A stretch of 60,607 nucleotides of DNA from a bacterium (GCA_016781525.1 JADDQE010000079.1:1-60607); one strand, 5' to 3'; counted from the first letter of the stretch, positions 34,491 through 45,670 are shown. Notes: generated by a model from the letters alone, not told the origin. Made by a program: numbers and translations.

Positions 34491-35402
34491 TCACGAAGCG
34501 TCCCGAACGCCTGGAATAGCCTTTTCGTCTGGTAGCTGCAGCCGTTCAACCAAAAAGTCATGGAGCGCGGCGACAGCTGGAGAAAGCTGTCGCTCCGGAT
34601 GCCGGATGAGGCCCAGAGTACGCTCAAGGCGAATATCACGCACTGATATACCCCGTAAGCCTTCGACCCCATCCAAGGCTAGACGTGGGACAACTGCCAC
34701 GCCTAAGCCAACTGCAGCGCAGCGCAGTACAGTGTCCATCTCGGCTCCGTCAAGCACCACCCGGGGCTCAAAGCCAGCTGTTCGGCAGAGCTGAATAGTT
34801 CGGTCACGTAGCTCGTATCCGGGGGGGAACAGAATAAACTCCTCGTCGGCGAGATCAACCGCGCTGATATGCTCATTAAGTGCGAGGGGATGTTCTGGAC
34901 CCACGGCGATCACCAGTTCCTCTGTAAAGAGCCGCACTGATGCGACATCCGCGACCGGGAGTGGTACAACTGCCAGATCGACCGTGCCCTCGTTTAACAG
35001 GCTTGCGAGCTCGCTGCCTCCGGCTTCATGCAGCTCAAGCTTAATCTGCCGATAGCGCCCGTTAAAGTCGGAGAGCGCTTGCGGCAACAGATGCGTGCCG
35101 ACCGTCGGTGGCGCACCAATCGAGACATGCCCGTGTTGCAAGTCCGCCCGCTGCTGAAGTGCCTCCTTCGCGTCTGCCACATCGCGCAAGATGCGCCGCA
35201 CATATGGTAGCAGCAGCTCGCCGGCGTCCGTTAGCTCGAGCCGACGCCCGACCCGGTTGAAAAGTGCCACGCCAAGCTCGGCCTCTAAGACTTGAATCTG
35301 CTTGCTAAGCGACGGCTGCGCGATGTGTAGCTCCTGGGCGGCCCTGGTGACATGCCCGTGACGCACGACTGCTTCGAAGTATCGTAGGTGATGCAGCTCC
35401 AT
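34491..35402 (-). CDS. LysR family transcriptional regulator
   Basis: A 303-residue LTTR. The N-terminal winged helix-turn-helix is LHHLRYFEAVVRHGHVTRAAQELHIAQPSLSKQIQVLEAELGVALFNRVGRRLELTDAG. It is followed by a type-2 periplasmic-binding effector domain (HVSIGAPPTVGTHLLPQAL...). The start is the ATG at 35402, 8 nt after GAAGGA; an ATG at 35411 abuts that element. It is divergently transcribed from the flavoprotein gene 110 bp away with an LTTR-type dyad between them, the classic arrangement of a LysR activator and its target. Confidence 0.92.
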   Translation of the reverse strand: MELHHLRYFEAVVRHGHVTRAAQELHIAQPSLSKQIQVLEAELGVALFNRVGRRLELTDAGELLLPYVRRILRDVADAKEALQQRADLQHGHVSIGAPPTVGTHLLPQALSDFNGRYRQIKLELHEAGGSELASLLNEGTVDLAVVPLPVADVASVRLFTEELVIAVGPEHPLALNEHISAVDLADEEFILFPPGYELRDRTIQLCRTAGFEPRVVLDGAEMDTVLRCAAVGLGVAVVPRLALDGVEGLRGISVRDIRLERTLGLIRHPERQLSPAVAALHDFLVERLQLPDEKAIPGVRDAS

Positions 35403-35428
35403 CGCACTCATTCCTTCAAGCTATCTAT

Positions 35429-35449
35429 CCAATATACAACATATCTTGG
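35429..35449. promoter_or_regulatory. Candidate LysR operator
   Basis: An imperfect dyad CCAATAT-N7-ATCTTGG, containing T-N11-A-type half sites, in the divergent intergenic region. It overlaps the -35 box of the flavoprotein promoter. Confidence 0.5.
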
Positions 35450-35475
35450 ACCCCATGGGCACGCCGCGCTACACT
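35446..35475 (+). promoter_or_regulatory. Promoter of the flavoprotein gene
   Basis: TTGGAC (35446-35451), 18-bp spacer, TACACT (35470-35475). The -35 box overlaps the LysR-type dyad, consistent with regulation at this promoter. Confidence 0.55.
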
Positions 35476-35512
35476 ACATAACGGTGATTGACCCCGCTTG
35501 ATGGAGGAACAG

Positions 35513-37261
35513 ATGCTTTCAGCGCATGAGCCACTACATGTGTCGACGGATGTTTTGGTTATTGGTACGGGCGGGGCTGGTTTGCGGGCCGCGATCGAGA
35601 TCGACATGCGGGGGCAGCGCGTCCTGCTTGTGGGCAAGCGGCCAAAGGCCGACGCGCACACGGTTCTTGCGGCTGGTGGAATTAATGCGGCCCTCGGCAC
35701 GCTAGATCCGGCAGACACATGGCAGATTCACGCTGCAGATACGTTAAAAGAAGGCCGCTTCCTTGGCGATCCTGAGGCCGTCGAGCTGCTTTGTCGCGAA
35801 GCGCCCGGCGTGATCGAGGAGCTGGTGCGCTATGGCGTCCCATTCGCGCGTGAACGGGATGGACGCCTGTCGCAGCGCTATTTCGGCGCGCATCGCTACC
35901 GGCGGACGTGCTTTGTCGGTGACTATACAGGCCAGGCAATAATCAGCGCGTTGGTGCAAGAGGTCGAGCGGCGCAGGCTTCCAATCATGGAGCGGGTCTA
36001 TATCTCGGACCTGCTTACCCGCGATGGGCACGTCAATGGAGCCCTTGGCTTTCAACTGGCCGATGGTCGCGAGGTGATTGTTCAGGCCGGAGCTGTGATT
36101 CTGGCGACTGGCGGGCACATTCACATCTACCGCCGCTCATCTTCACGACGTCGCGAAAACACGGGCGATGGTATGGCGCTGGGCTTTGGCGTCGGCGCTG
36201 CACTCGCGGATATGGAGCTTGTGCAGTTTCATCCCTCGGGCATGGTCTGGCCTGCGGAACTGGAGGGCTCGCTTGTAACCGAGGCGGTTCGTGGCGAGGG
36301 CGGGCAGCTGCTGAACAGCCAAGGCGAACGGTTCATGTCACGCTACGACGCCGAGCGTATGGAGCTCTCGACACGTGATCGTGTTGCCCTCGCGAACTAT
36401 AGCGAGATCATCGGCGGGCGGGGGACCGAGCACGGTGGCGTGTGGCTGGACGTAAGTCATCTCGAGCCAACTATCATTCATGAGCGATTGCCGCGGATGT
36501 ATGCACAGTTTGCCGCTGTGGGCGTCGATATTACAAAGCAGCCAATGGAGATTGCGCCGACGGCCCACTACTCAATGGGCGGTCTACAGGTACGGCCCCA
36601 AACTCACGCAACAGCGGTGCCCGGCCTATTCGCCGCCGGCGAGGTGACCGCAGGCGTACACGGCGCCAATCGACTTGGCGGTAACAGTCTGGCCGAGATC
36701 CTGCTCTTCGGCCGTATTGCAGGGGAAGCGGCTGGTCGATATGCACAGGAGAATGCAGGCTTACCCCTGGACAAGCTGCAAATCGCTCAGAAACGGCAGA
36801 GACTTGTTCAGCTCCACGAGCTTGAGGGCACCACTCAGCGTGCGCTGATCGACGATTTGCAGCGGACCCTCTGGGAGGGTGCTGGCGTCGTACGCAGCGC
36901 CGAGGGCTTGGAGCAGGCGCTCGTCCATCTCGCGGAGATTCGAGGTAGGGCTGAGGCGAGTCCGCAGGGTGCTGGCGATCTCGCCGCTGCACTCGATTTG
37001 CGGTCGATGCTGCTAACAGCTGAGGCGACGCTCCGTGCCGCATTGATGCGTACCGAAAGCCGCGGCGCCCATCAACGTGTCGATTTTCCCGAGGCCGACC
37101 CGCAGTGGCAGCGGACGATTGTGGTTGTGCCGCGCCGTACTGACGACGGGCCTAATACAGGCATTAGCCTTAGCACAGCGGAGCTTACCGAGCCATCACT
37201 GGAGGTCGCCGTGGTGCTGGATGCGGTCGAAATTGAGGCCGCAGGCCGACTGCTGGAGTAG
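35513..37261 (+). CDS. Succinate dehydrogenase/fumarate reductase/L-aspartate oxidase-type flavoprotein
   Basis: A 582-residue FAD protein. It has VLVIGTGGAGLRAAIEIDMRGQRVLLVGKR at the N-terminus; HTVLAAGGINAALG (cf. the FAD-linking SdhA motif SHTVAAQGGINAAL); ENTGDGMALGFGVGAALADMELVQFHPSG; RGEGGQLLNSQGERFM; TAHYSMGGLQV; ANRLGGNSLAEILLFGRIAG. The C-terminal domain has ESRGAHQRVDFPE. No iron-sulfur or membrane subunit is adjacent, so it acts alone or with distant partners, as fumarate reductase-like flavoproteins or aspartate oxidases do. The start is the ATG with GGAGG upstream. Probably controlled by the divergent LysR. Confidence 0.85.
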   Translation: MLSAHEPLHVSTDVLVIGTGGAGLRAAIEIDMRGQRVLLVGKRPKADAHTVLAAGGINAALGTLDPADTWQIHAADTLKEGRFLGDPEAVELLCREAPGVIEELVRYGVPFARERDGRLSQRYFGAHRYRRTCFVGDYTGQAIISALVQEVERRRLPIMERVYISDLLTRDGHVNGALGFQLADGREVIVQAGAVILATGGHIHIYRRSSSRRRENTGDGMALGFGVGAALADMELVQFHPSGMVWPAELEGSLVTEAVRGEGGQLLNSQGERFMSRYDAERMELSTRDRVALANYSEIIGGRGTEHGGVWLDVSHLEPTIIHERLPRMYAQFAAVGVDITKQPMEIAPTAHYSMGGLQVRPQTHATAVPGLFAAGEVTAGVHGANRLGGNSLAEILLFGRIAGEAAGRYAQENAGLPLDKLQIAQKRQRLVQLHELEGTTQRALIDDLQRTLWEGAGVVRSAEGLEQALVHLAEIRGRAEASPQGAGDLAAALDLRSMLLTAEATLRAALMRTESRGAHQRVDFPEADPQWQRTIVVVPRRTDDGPNTGISLSTAELTEPSLEVAVVLDAVEIEAAGRLLE

Positions 37262-37288
37262 CCACAAGGCAAGCCTGTAGTGAAAGCG

Positions 37289-37323
37289 GCTCTCGAATTT
37301 TTTTCGAGAGCTGTGCTCTTTTT
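37289..37323 (+). terminator. Intrinsic terminator after the flavoprotein gene
   Basis: A 9-bp stem GCTCTCGAA / TTCGAGAGC with a 5-T loop, followed a few bases later by a T-run (37319-37323). Confidence 0.75.
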
Positions 37324-37392
37324 ATCCCTCCTGGCCAAATGGCCTGTCGTGGTCTGCCCAAGTCGAGGCACGCTTTCTGCGAAGACGGCGGT

Positions 37393-37713
37393 ATGGCTAG
37401 AACGCATGTGCGGCGCCGGTCTCGCGCGCGCCACTCAGTCCGAGGCGACGGCAGCACTTCCTTGGCGCTGCCGGTGCTTGGAACATTTCTGCTGGGCATG
37501 GCACTCGAGTGGCTACGATCGGCCCCGCCACTCACAGAGCGCGGCTGGCGCTGGGACACGGTTACCGTGCTGGTCGCGGCATGGCTGACAGTAGTCGTAA
37601 TTTGGAGGGCGCCCGACGGCGCGAACGACCGGCTGTTCGGCGGCGCCACTGTTGGCCTCGTGGTCTTGTTTTTGGGCTCGCTGCTGATGCACGAGCTACT
37701 CAATCCACACTAA
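37393..37713 (+). CDS. Hypothetical small membrane protein, 106 residues
   Basis: A short, very basic N-terminus (MARTHVRRRSRARHSVRG) is followed by three hydrophobic segments (LPVLGTFLLGMALEWL, VTVLVAAWLTVVVIW, VGLVVLFLGSLLMHELL). The frame extends 18 codons upstream. The ribosome-binding site is weak and no family is recognised. It sits between a terminator and the convergent cupin gene, so it needs its own promoter, which was not identified. Confidence 0.5.
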   Translation: MARTHVRRRSRARHSVRGDGSTSLALPVLGTFLLGMALEWLRSAPPLTERGWRWDTVTVLVAAWLTVVVIWRAPDGANDRLFGGATVGLVVLFLGSLLMHELLNPH

Positions 37714-37743
37714 GCCGCCTCCCGGCGAAGGGGAACCCATAGG

Positions 37744-37763
37744 TGCGCCGCTCGATCGGCGCA
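37744..37763. terminator. Hairpin between convergent genes
   Basis: A 7-bp stem TGCGCCG / CGGCGCA with a 6-nt loop lies between the small membrane protein gene and the cupin gene. There is no T-run, so this is a weak terminator candidate. Confidence 0.4.
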
Positions 37764-37780
37764 GTGGCTTGGTGTGTGGA

Positions 37781-38188
37781 TCAGCCGTCACGCGTGGGGT
37801 CGTAGAGCACTACCCGCTCCTGTTCGTTGGCATCGTTACGCGCGACGATGCCGACCGCGGGCTCGGTGGCGCTGAGGTTGCGCGCCTGGTGCGGTACGTC
37901 CGGCACGATGTACAAAAACTCGCCCGGTCCATTCACTACCACCTCGCGTAGCCCCGCGCCGTAACGCGTTTCCACGTGCCCCGACACAACATAGATTGCG
38001 GTTTCGTAGCCGAGGTGGATATGCGGCAGCGCAGCTCCACCGGGTGGGATGACCACCATCTGCATCGAAAGGCCCTGCGCTCCTACGGTGTCGGCCGAAA
38101 TACCAACAAAGTACGGAATCTGTTGGCGCGCATCGATCGCCACGCCGGTTCGGACTGCTACAACACCCGGTCCGTCTGCATCACTCAT
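37781..38188 (-). CDS. Cupin domain-containing protein
   Basis: A 135-residue single-domain beta-barrel. Cupin motif 1 is PHIHLGYETAIYVVSGHVETRYG (His, His and Glu metal ligands) and motif 2 is GEFLYIVPDVPHQARN (His). Small cupins are isomerases, dioxygenases or ligand-binding sensors; none is indicated. GGGAGG lies 7 nt upstream of the ATG. It stands alone downstream of the GH3-like remnant. Confidence 0.85.
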   Translation of the reverse strand: MSDADGPGVVAVRTGVAIDARQQIPYFVGISADTVGAQGLSMQMVVIPPGGAALPHIHLGYETAIYVVSGHVETRYGAGLREVVVNGPGEFLYIVPDVPHQARNLSATEPAVGIVARNDANEQERVVLYDPTRDG

Positions 38189-38302
38189 TCTGACCTCCCT
38201 TTGATGTGGTGGGGCATGCCTGCAATTATGATCACCTGTCCACGCGTGTGCCGGCTATCTGATGTTCACGAATTAGATTATTACAGATTATGCGGTGGGC
38301 TA

Positions 38303-38881
38303 TTAAACCGGCTGATGGATGAGCTGTCCAGCAAAGGCTCCCGCCCAACCCGTCCACCGATCCAGAACCATCGGTTTGATATCGCCCGCGCGTTGTCCCC
38401 GTGACCAACACACCGCCTGGTACGTTTTAATGCCACCCTGGGCGATGCGGAATACGCGCAGCTGGCGCAGCTGACCCAGCTTCCGGCAGTAGGCGTAGTG
38501 AAAGTTGTCGGAAAGCAGCTCGTCCAGGTCATTGGCAGCTCCCAGCAACGTGTCGTCGGCTACATCCGGCGCCTCAATAAACAGGGTGTACGCGGCATCC
38601 CTGCCGGCTGTTTCGCAGGCTAGCATTGCGAAAGCGGGTCGGAGCGAGTGCCGCATATAGAGCGTATCAAGTGCCTGGTGAACGTGTCGCTCGTTGAGCT
38701 TCTCGCCGAAGTGATCCACGACGTGTTCAGCTTTGCCGATGAAGCGGAGCAGCGGGCACGTTCCTATGTGGCCAGTTACCTCAACCACGTCACGTAGCCG
38801 ATAGCGGCGCGTGTACCCATTGGCGGGCCACGGCGTGACGCTGTGCTCTGTGCCGACCGTGGCCGCGTCCCGCTGCGACAA
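38303..38881 (-). pseudogene. 5'-truncated remnant of a GH3 auxin-responsive-promoter family gene
   Basis: The 192-residue frame matches only the C-terminal third of GH3-family acyl-adenylate enzymes (normally about 550 residues): YRLRDVVEVTGHIGTCPLLRFIGKAEHVVDHFGEKLNERHVHQAL, then DNFHYAYCRKLGQLRQLRVFRI and GQRAGDIKPMVLDRWTGWAGAFAGQ. The adenylate-forming N-terminal domain is missing and not found in other frames up to pdxH; homology begins raggedly before RYRLRDV. It has no convincing ribosome-binding site. Probably a decaying fragment. Confidence 0.7.
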
Positions 38882-39033
38882 TCGCTTGTCGTCTCAGCCT
38901 ATGGGCGCTGTGCTGTATCGTCAACGTGCGCAGCTGCCATAAGCTGTACACTTCTGCCGCTTGGTCGGCGCGAGGCGTGACCTCAACCATGGTAGAGGAT
39001 CGAACACTGCTGCGGCCATCAGCTGGGCCAGGG

Positions 39034-39669
39034 TCATGGCGCGAGACGCGCCCGCCGCCAGCTCTCGCCCTCACGTCGATAGCGAATACGGTCGTGAAGG
39101 CGGCTCGGACGGCCCTGCCAGAACTCAAGCATCGTCGGGATGATCCGAAAACCGCCCCAGTGTGGGGGCCGCGGTACATGGCCCTCGGGGAAGCGCTGCC
39201 GCACCTCTTCTAAGCGCTGCTCCAAGAGATCGCGGCCGGCAATCACCTCGCTCTGCGGCGATGCCCACGCGCCAAGCCGGCTCCCAAGCGGACGAGTCGC
39301 GAAATAGGCATCGGACTCCGCCTCCGTCAGTTTTTCGGCGCTGCCCTCGACGCGCACTTGTCGCTCAAGCTCAGACCAATAGAAGGTGAGCGCTGCCAGC
39401 GGATGTGCCATCAGCTCAGCCGCCTTCCGGCTCCCATAGTTGGTGTAAAAGGCAAAGCCATGCTGGTCAAAACCTTTGAGCAGGACGACGCGCGCGGAGG
39501 GCTGCCCGTCCGGACCGACGGTCGCGAGGGTCATGGCATTGACCTCCGGAAGCTGTGCCGCAAGCGCCTGATCGAACCACGTGCGGAATTGAACAAATGG
39601 ATCTGGATCGGTCTCGGTCTCAGTCAGCCCACGTAGCGTGTAATCACGCCGCAGATCGGCAATCGACAT
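39034..39669 (-). CDS. pdxH: Pyridoxamine 5'-phosphate oxidase
   Basis: A 211-residue PdxH. FMN- and substrate-binding segments are present: [79 protein letters not shown], and the diagnostic C-terminus [20 protein letters not shown]...WRRARLAP. It oxidises PNP/PMP to pyridoxal 5'-phosphate. The start is the ATG at 39669 ([15 protein letters not shown]) with AAGGAG 11 nt upstream. It is divergent from the MFS transporter. Confidence 0.95.
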   Translation of the reverse strand: MSIADLRRDYTLRGLTETETDPDPFVQFRTWFDQALAAQLPEVNAMTLATVGPDGQPSARVVLLKGFDQHGFAFYTNYGSRKAAELMAHPLAALTFYWSELERQVRVEGSAEKLTEAESDAYFATRPLGSRLGAWASPQSEVIAGRDLLEQRLEEVRQRFPEGHVPRPPHWGGFRIIPTMLEFWQGRPSRLHDRIRYRREGESWRRARLAP

Positions 39670-39736
39670 AAGCGCCTGCTCCTTGTTGCTGATCAATGGC
39701 GAACTCCAGACTTCAGTGTAGCACGGCGTGCTATGC

Positions 39737-39765
39737 TTGATAGCCGATCCGTCGTGTGCTATCGT
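39737..39765 (+). promoter_or_regulatory. Promoter of the MFS transporter gene
   Basis: TTGATA (39737-39742), 17-bp spacer, TATCGT (39760-39765) preceded by TGC (extended -10). About 50 bp upstream of the start codon. Confidence 0.5.
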
Positions 39766-39816
39766 TCCCCGGCGTCTATTCGTGGCGATGTACCGAGGGT
39801 CGAATACGTGGAACAG

Positions 39817-41073
39817 ATGACAGCGCCCGCAGGGCCAAACTTATCTACGCTGGTTAAGCTGCAGCTCGTGATCGCGTTTGCAGCGTTCTTGTTTATCGGC
39901 TCGCAGGACGGCGCGGTAGGTGTGATCCTGCCGAGCCTCCAGCAGCAGTACGGGCTCAACAAAAGTACCGTAAGCTATATGTTTTTTGCCGGCACCTGTG
40001 GCTATCTAGCAGCTGCGTTTTCCAGCGGTGCTCTCGTCGAGCTGTTGGGGCGGCGACGTTTCCTGACCGTGGGCGCGCTCGCGCTCTCCGCCGGGCTTGG
40101 CTTGATCTCGACCGTACCGACTTGGCTGTTTGTGCTATTGTCGCTTGTCGTCGTCGGGTTTGGTATCGCGACCATCGACGCAGGTCTCAACGCCTACGTC
40201 GCAGGGCTGCCCAACAACACGGCCCTGCTTAACTACCTGCACGCCTTTTACGGGTTTGGCGCGCTGCTCGGCCCGCTTGTCGCGGCCGGAATACTCTCGG
40301 CCGGCTTTGGGTGGAGCCGAGTGTATCTGCTGCTCGCGCTGGGTGCGCTGCTGCTGGTAGCCGGCTTTCCGTCGGTCTACACTAAGGGAGGCGTGGGACA
40401 ACCCGTGGCCGAAGGGCAGGCAGACGTCAAGCAGCCGGGTAGCCGCCTAATGAGCCAAACGCTGCGCCTGCCGGTGGTTTGGCTGGCCGCGCTGTTCCTG
40501 CTGCTCTACGTTGGTGTCGAGGTTAGCATCGGGAGCTGGACATTTAGCTTTCTGACCGAACGGCGCGGTTTAGGAACGTTGATCGCGGGTTGGCTTGTCA
40601 GCAGCTATTGGAGCGGGCTGACACTTGGGCGGCTTGTGCTTGGCAGTGTTACCCGCAAGCTCGGTAATCTGCTGATGGTTCAGCTATGCCTTGCGGGCCT
40701 TGTCATTGGCCTGGTGCTGCTCTGGCTTGTGCCGCATGTAGTCGCCGCGGGCGTGGGCTTGCTCCTTGCGGGCTTCTGCCTCGGCCCGATCTTCCCGACC
40801 ATGATCGCGATGATCTCGCAGCTTGTGCCGCAGCACCTACTGCCCTCGGCAATCGGCTTTATGACCAGCCTTGGGGCGGCCGGCGCGTCGCTTTTTCCCT
40901 GGGTAGCCGGCAACCTTGCGAACCGCTTCGGCGTCTGGGTCGTTATGCCCTATGCGATTGTGTTGACCGCAATAATTTTGGGACTATGGCTGCTCTTTCA
41001 AAGACAGGTGCTTGCAGCCGGAGGTACAACACCGACGGGCAATCAGCACGAGCTGCGAGCCGCGGATGTTTGA
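39817..41073 (+). CDS. Major facilitator superfamily transporter
   Basis: A 418-residue protein with 12 predicted transmembrane segments. It begins [72 protein letters not shown], where GRRR is the MFS loop-2/3 motif. The pattern resembles the FucP/Gal-type sugar MFS branch ([31 protein letters not shown]). Substrate unknown. The start is the ATG at 39817; an in-frame GTG at 39808 is possible. It is divergent from pdxH. Confidence 0.87.
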   Translation: MTAPAGPNLSTLVKLQLVIAFAAFLFIGSQDGAVGVILPSLQQQYGLNKSTVSYMFFAGTCGYLAAAFSSGALVELLGRRRFLTVGALALSAGLGLISTVPTWLFVLLSLVVVGFGIATIDAGLNAYVAGLPNNTALLNYLHAFYGFGALLGPLVAAGILSAGFGWSRVYLLLALGALLLVAGFPSVYTKGGVGQPVAEGQADVKQPGSRLMSQTLRLPVVWLAALFLLLYVGVEVSIGSWTFSFLTERRGLGTLIAGWLVSSYWSGLTLGRLVLGSVTRKLGNLLMVQLCLAGLVIGLVLLWLVPHVVAAGVGLLLAGFCLGPIFPTMIAMISQLVPQHLLPSAIGFMTSLGAAGASLFPWVAGNLANRFGVWVVMPYAIVLTAIILGLWLLFQRQVLAAGGTTPTGNQHELRAADV

Positions 41074-41088
41074 TGCGGATTGCGGCTG

Positions 41089-41517
41089 TTAGAGGCGGGA
41101 GCGAATCGCCCAAAGGTCAGGGAAGAACGGCTTGATCGTCGCCGCAAGGTACGCCGCGCCGCTTGATCCGCCCGTCCCAGTTTTAACCCCTATGGTTCGC
41201 TCGACCATCTTGACATGCCGGTAGCGCCATTCTTGAAGGCCCTCGTCCATATCGACCAGCCGCTCGCAAATGTTGCTCACCAGTGTGTCGCGGCGGTAGA
41301 CCTCGATCAGGAGCTGTTGAATTTCCTCCGACGGCGCGATCGCCTGGGTGACGTCGCGGTTGAGGTGGTGGGCCGGCACCGCCACCCCATTAATCTGCAA
41401 ATAGCCCAAGAACGCATCCCACAGGGTCGGCTGGGTGAAGCGCTCTTCAAGCCGGCTGCGGCCCGGCATGTCGGGGGCGTAGTGCTTGAAGACGCTTGCT
41501 CGCTTGTACCCCAGCAC
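41089..41517 (-). pseudogene. kynA: 5'-truncated tryptophan 2,3-dioxygenase remnant
   Basis: The frame matches only the C-terminal half of tryptophan 2,3-dioxygenase (normally about 270 residues). EWRYRHVKMVERTIGVKTGTGGSSGAAYL contains the proximal heme-ligand His and the substrate loop GTGGSSG. Upstream in the same frame, FEIEFVLGYKRASVFKHY is still recognisable before in-frame TGA and TAA codons at about 41535-41540. The N-terminal helices with the distal active-site His and substrate-binding Arg are gone. It lies downstream of the CoA-binding gene and converges on the MFS gene. Likely non-functional. Confidence 0.75.
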
Positions 41518-41679
41518 AAACTCGATCTCGAACGCTCCTTATCACCGCACGTTACGAAGCTTTGACGGCGTTGTCACTCGCGTCATCGCTGCCCAATTGT
41601 AGCCGATACCACCAAGACGCAAAATCCGCAACTACATGGGCATTCGGCGCCATGTAGTCGCGGATCATGGGGAAAGAGC

Positions 41680-43719
<2,040 letters not shown>

Positions 43720-43729
43720 GTAATCTTTC

Positions 43730-44551
43730 TTATCTTCCATTATACGTATCGGTCCAGCGTAGCAGATGTCGCTCCACGAGATGCAGCAGCCAGTCCGTCA
43801 GCTTACCAAGCAGCGCCAGCAGCACAATCGTGAGGACGATGATGTCCGCGCGGCCCGTGTTTTGACCGTCGATCAACAGAAACCCAAGGCCACGCGAGGC
43901 CGCGATCAGCTCCGCCGCGACCAAAAAGAGCCAGCCCTGCGCCAAACCAATGCGCAAGCCCGTGAGGAGTGAGGGAAGGGCCGCCGGCAGCAGCACTTGA
44001 CGCGCAAGCGTCAGACCGCGCAGGCCGTAGGCTTGACCGACTTCGACCAGCTTGCGGTCGATCTGGCGGATCCCCGCGACAAGATTAGTATAGACCGGAA
44101 AGAAGACGCCGATCGCCACTAACGTTACCTTGGACTCCTCGTCAATGCCAAGCCAGAGAATGAGCAGCGGAACCCAGGCCAGCGACGGGATCGCACGAAT
44201 CGCTTGCAGGGTGGGCGCAATCAGCTCTTCCACGGTTCGCGATAGGCCGACGGCAAGACCAAGTGCGATCGCAAGCGCGCTTCCCGCCACGAAGCCGGCA
44301 GCAACGCGAGTGGCACTAGCGACAATATGTGCTCCCAGTAGATTGAGCTGAATGAGCTCCCACCCGGCCGCGAGGACGTCCAGCGGGCCTGGTAATTGGC
44401 TACGGTCGAAGACGCCAAGGGCCGTCACGATCTGCCAAAGCATCAGGAGGCCGATCGGCACGATCAGCCGCCGTAACGACGGCAGCACCAACGCGCGGCG
44501 TCCGGAACCAAACACGCTTGTCGTTGGCGAGACCGCCAGAGACTGCTTCAT
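43730..44551 (-). CDS. ABC transporter permease, SsuC/TauC type
   Basis: A 273-residue permease with six hydrophobic segments. The BPD_transp_1 coupling-helix motif is in AIRAIPSLAWVPLLILWLGIDEESKVTLVAIGVFFPVYTNLVAGIRQID; then EVGQAYGLRGLTLARQVLLPAALPSLLTGLRIGLAQGW. This is the sulfonate/nitrate/taurine transporter class. The start is the ATG at 44551 with GAGAGGG upstream; the frame runs further upstream through a hairpin without homology. Third gene of the riboswitch-controlled operon. Confidence 0.92.
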   Translation of the reverse strand: MKQSLAVSPTTSVFGSGRRALVLPSLRRLIVPIGLLMLWQIVTALGVFDRSQLPGPLDVLAAGWELIQLNLLGAHIVASATRVAAGFVAGSALAIALGLAVGLSRTVEELIAPTLQAIRAIPSLAWVPLLILWLGIDEESKVTLVAIGVFFPVYTNLVAGIRQIDRKLVEVGQAYGLRGLTLARQVLLPAALPSLLTGLRIGLAQGWLFLVAAELIAASRGLGFLLIDGQNTGRADIIVLTIVLLALLGKLTDWLLHLVERHLLRWTDTYNGR

Positions 44552-44586
44552 ACAACCCTCTCTCCCTTGTGACGACTTTGCGGGAC

Positions 44587-44621
44587 GGCCCTGGGAATGT
44601 GCACAGCACATTCCCAGGGCC
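44587..44621 (-). terminator. 16-bp perfect hairpin between substrate-binding and permease genes
   Basis: The arms GGCCCTGGGAATGTGC and its exact complement flank a 3-nt loop. It lies 45 nt after the binding-protein stop codon inside the operon. With no T-run it is probably an mRNA-stabilising or partial-termination hairpin giving more binding protein than permease. Confidence 0.65.
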
Positions 44622-44665
44622 TCGGACAAACTTCCACCGCTAACCGTTAGCGGCAACTGTGACGG

Positions 44666-45670
44666 CTACTTCTGGGCCAGGCCCTGAATAAATTGGGGTG
44701 CGAAGAGCTCCTTGAGCGCTGCCTCGACGTCTGTGCCTGCCTTGACCTGATTTTCTGCCTCGAAAATCGGGATAATCTCCTTGAGCACCGCGGTCTGCTT
44801 GTCACCTGGGACCGGGCTTTCCGTTAGCACAGTCCGATTGGCGAGCTCCAGCTTGGCGACGGGCAGCGAGAGCTTGGCCTCGTCTGCCAGGATCTGGGCA
44901 GCCTCGTCGGGATGGTCGATGATCCATTGGCGTGCCCGCTCATAGCCGGCTAGCACCTTGGTCACGTAGTCGGGATGCGCCTCGGCGAACGCGCTGCGCG
45001 CGTTAAGGAAGCCATAGCTGTTGAAGTCGATGTTGCGGTAGATCAGCTTCGAGCCTTGCTCGAGCTCGGTCTGGGCCATGTGTGGATCGAGGCCCGCCCA
45101 CGCGTCGACCTGGCCGCGCTCGAGAGCGACCTTTCCGTCAGCGTGTTGGAGGTTGACGATCTCAACATCTGCCGCCGACAGCCCGGCCTCACGGAGTGAG
45201 CGCAGCAAGAAGAAATACGGGTCTGTGCCCTTGGTCGCCGCGATCTTTTTGCCTTTAAGCTCTGCGACGGAGGTTACAGTTGAGTCCTTGCCGACGACCA
45301 GCGCGGTCCATTCCGGCTTGGAATAGATATAAACGGTCTGAATCGGCGAACCGTTCGCCTTGGCAAGCAGCGCTGCGGCTCCCGCGGTCGAGCCAAAGTC
45401 GATCGCATCCGAGCGTAAGAATTCGTTGGCCTTGTTGCTGCCTGCGCTCAGCACCCACTTGACGTTGACCCCATCTGCCTTGAGCTCTTCTTCCAGCCAG
45501 CCGAACTTTCGCAGGACGAGGCTGCTCGGATTATAGTAGGCATAGTCGAGCCGGATCTCGCTTGGCTTCTGTCCACTCGCGCTGCCACCGGTCGCCGGGG
45601 CACCACAGGCTGCGAGCAAGGCAAGCACGACCAATGCGAGCGCCGCGGACCCGAACCATCGCTTGTACAT
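44666..45670 (-). CDS. ABC transporter substrate-binding lipoprotein (SsuA/TauA/NMT1-like)
   Basis: A 334-residue protein. The lipoprotein signal peptide has lipobox LAAC (Cys22), followed by a Gly/Ser linker. The mature part is a type-2 binding protein of the SsuA class: IRLDYAYYNPSSLVLRKFGWLEEEL, GSNKANEFLRSDAIDFGSTAGAAALLAKANGSPIQTVYIY, ELKGKKIAATKGTDPYFFLLRSL, GQVDAWAGLDPHMAQTEL. Relatives bind aliphatic sulfonates, taurine or other sulfur compounds. Second gene of the SAM-riboswitch operon, so a sulfur or methionine-related ligand is likely (inference). No sulfonate monooxygenase is nearby. Confidence 0.9.
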   Translation of the reverse strand: MYKRWFGSAALALVVLALLAACGAPATGGSASGQKPSEIRLDYAYYNPSSLVLRKFGWLEEELKADGVNVKWVLSAGSNKANEFLRSDAIDFGSTAGAAALLAKANGSPIQTVYIYSKPEWTALVVGKDSTVTSVAELKGKKIAATKGTDPYFFLLRSLREAGLSAADVEIVNLQHADGKVALERGQVDAWAGLDPHMAQTELEQGSKLIYRNIDFNSYGFLNARSAFAEAHPDYVTKVLAGYERARQWIIDHPDEAAQILADEAKLSLPVAKLELANRTVLTESPVPGDKQTAVLKEIIPIFEAENQVKAGTDVEAALKELFAPQFIQGLAQK

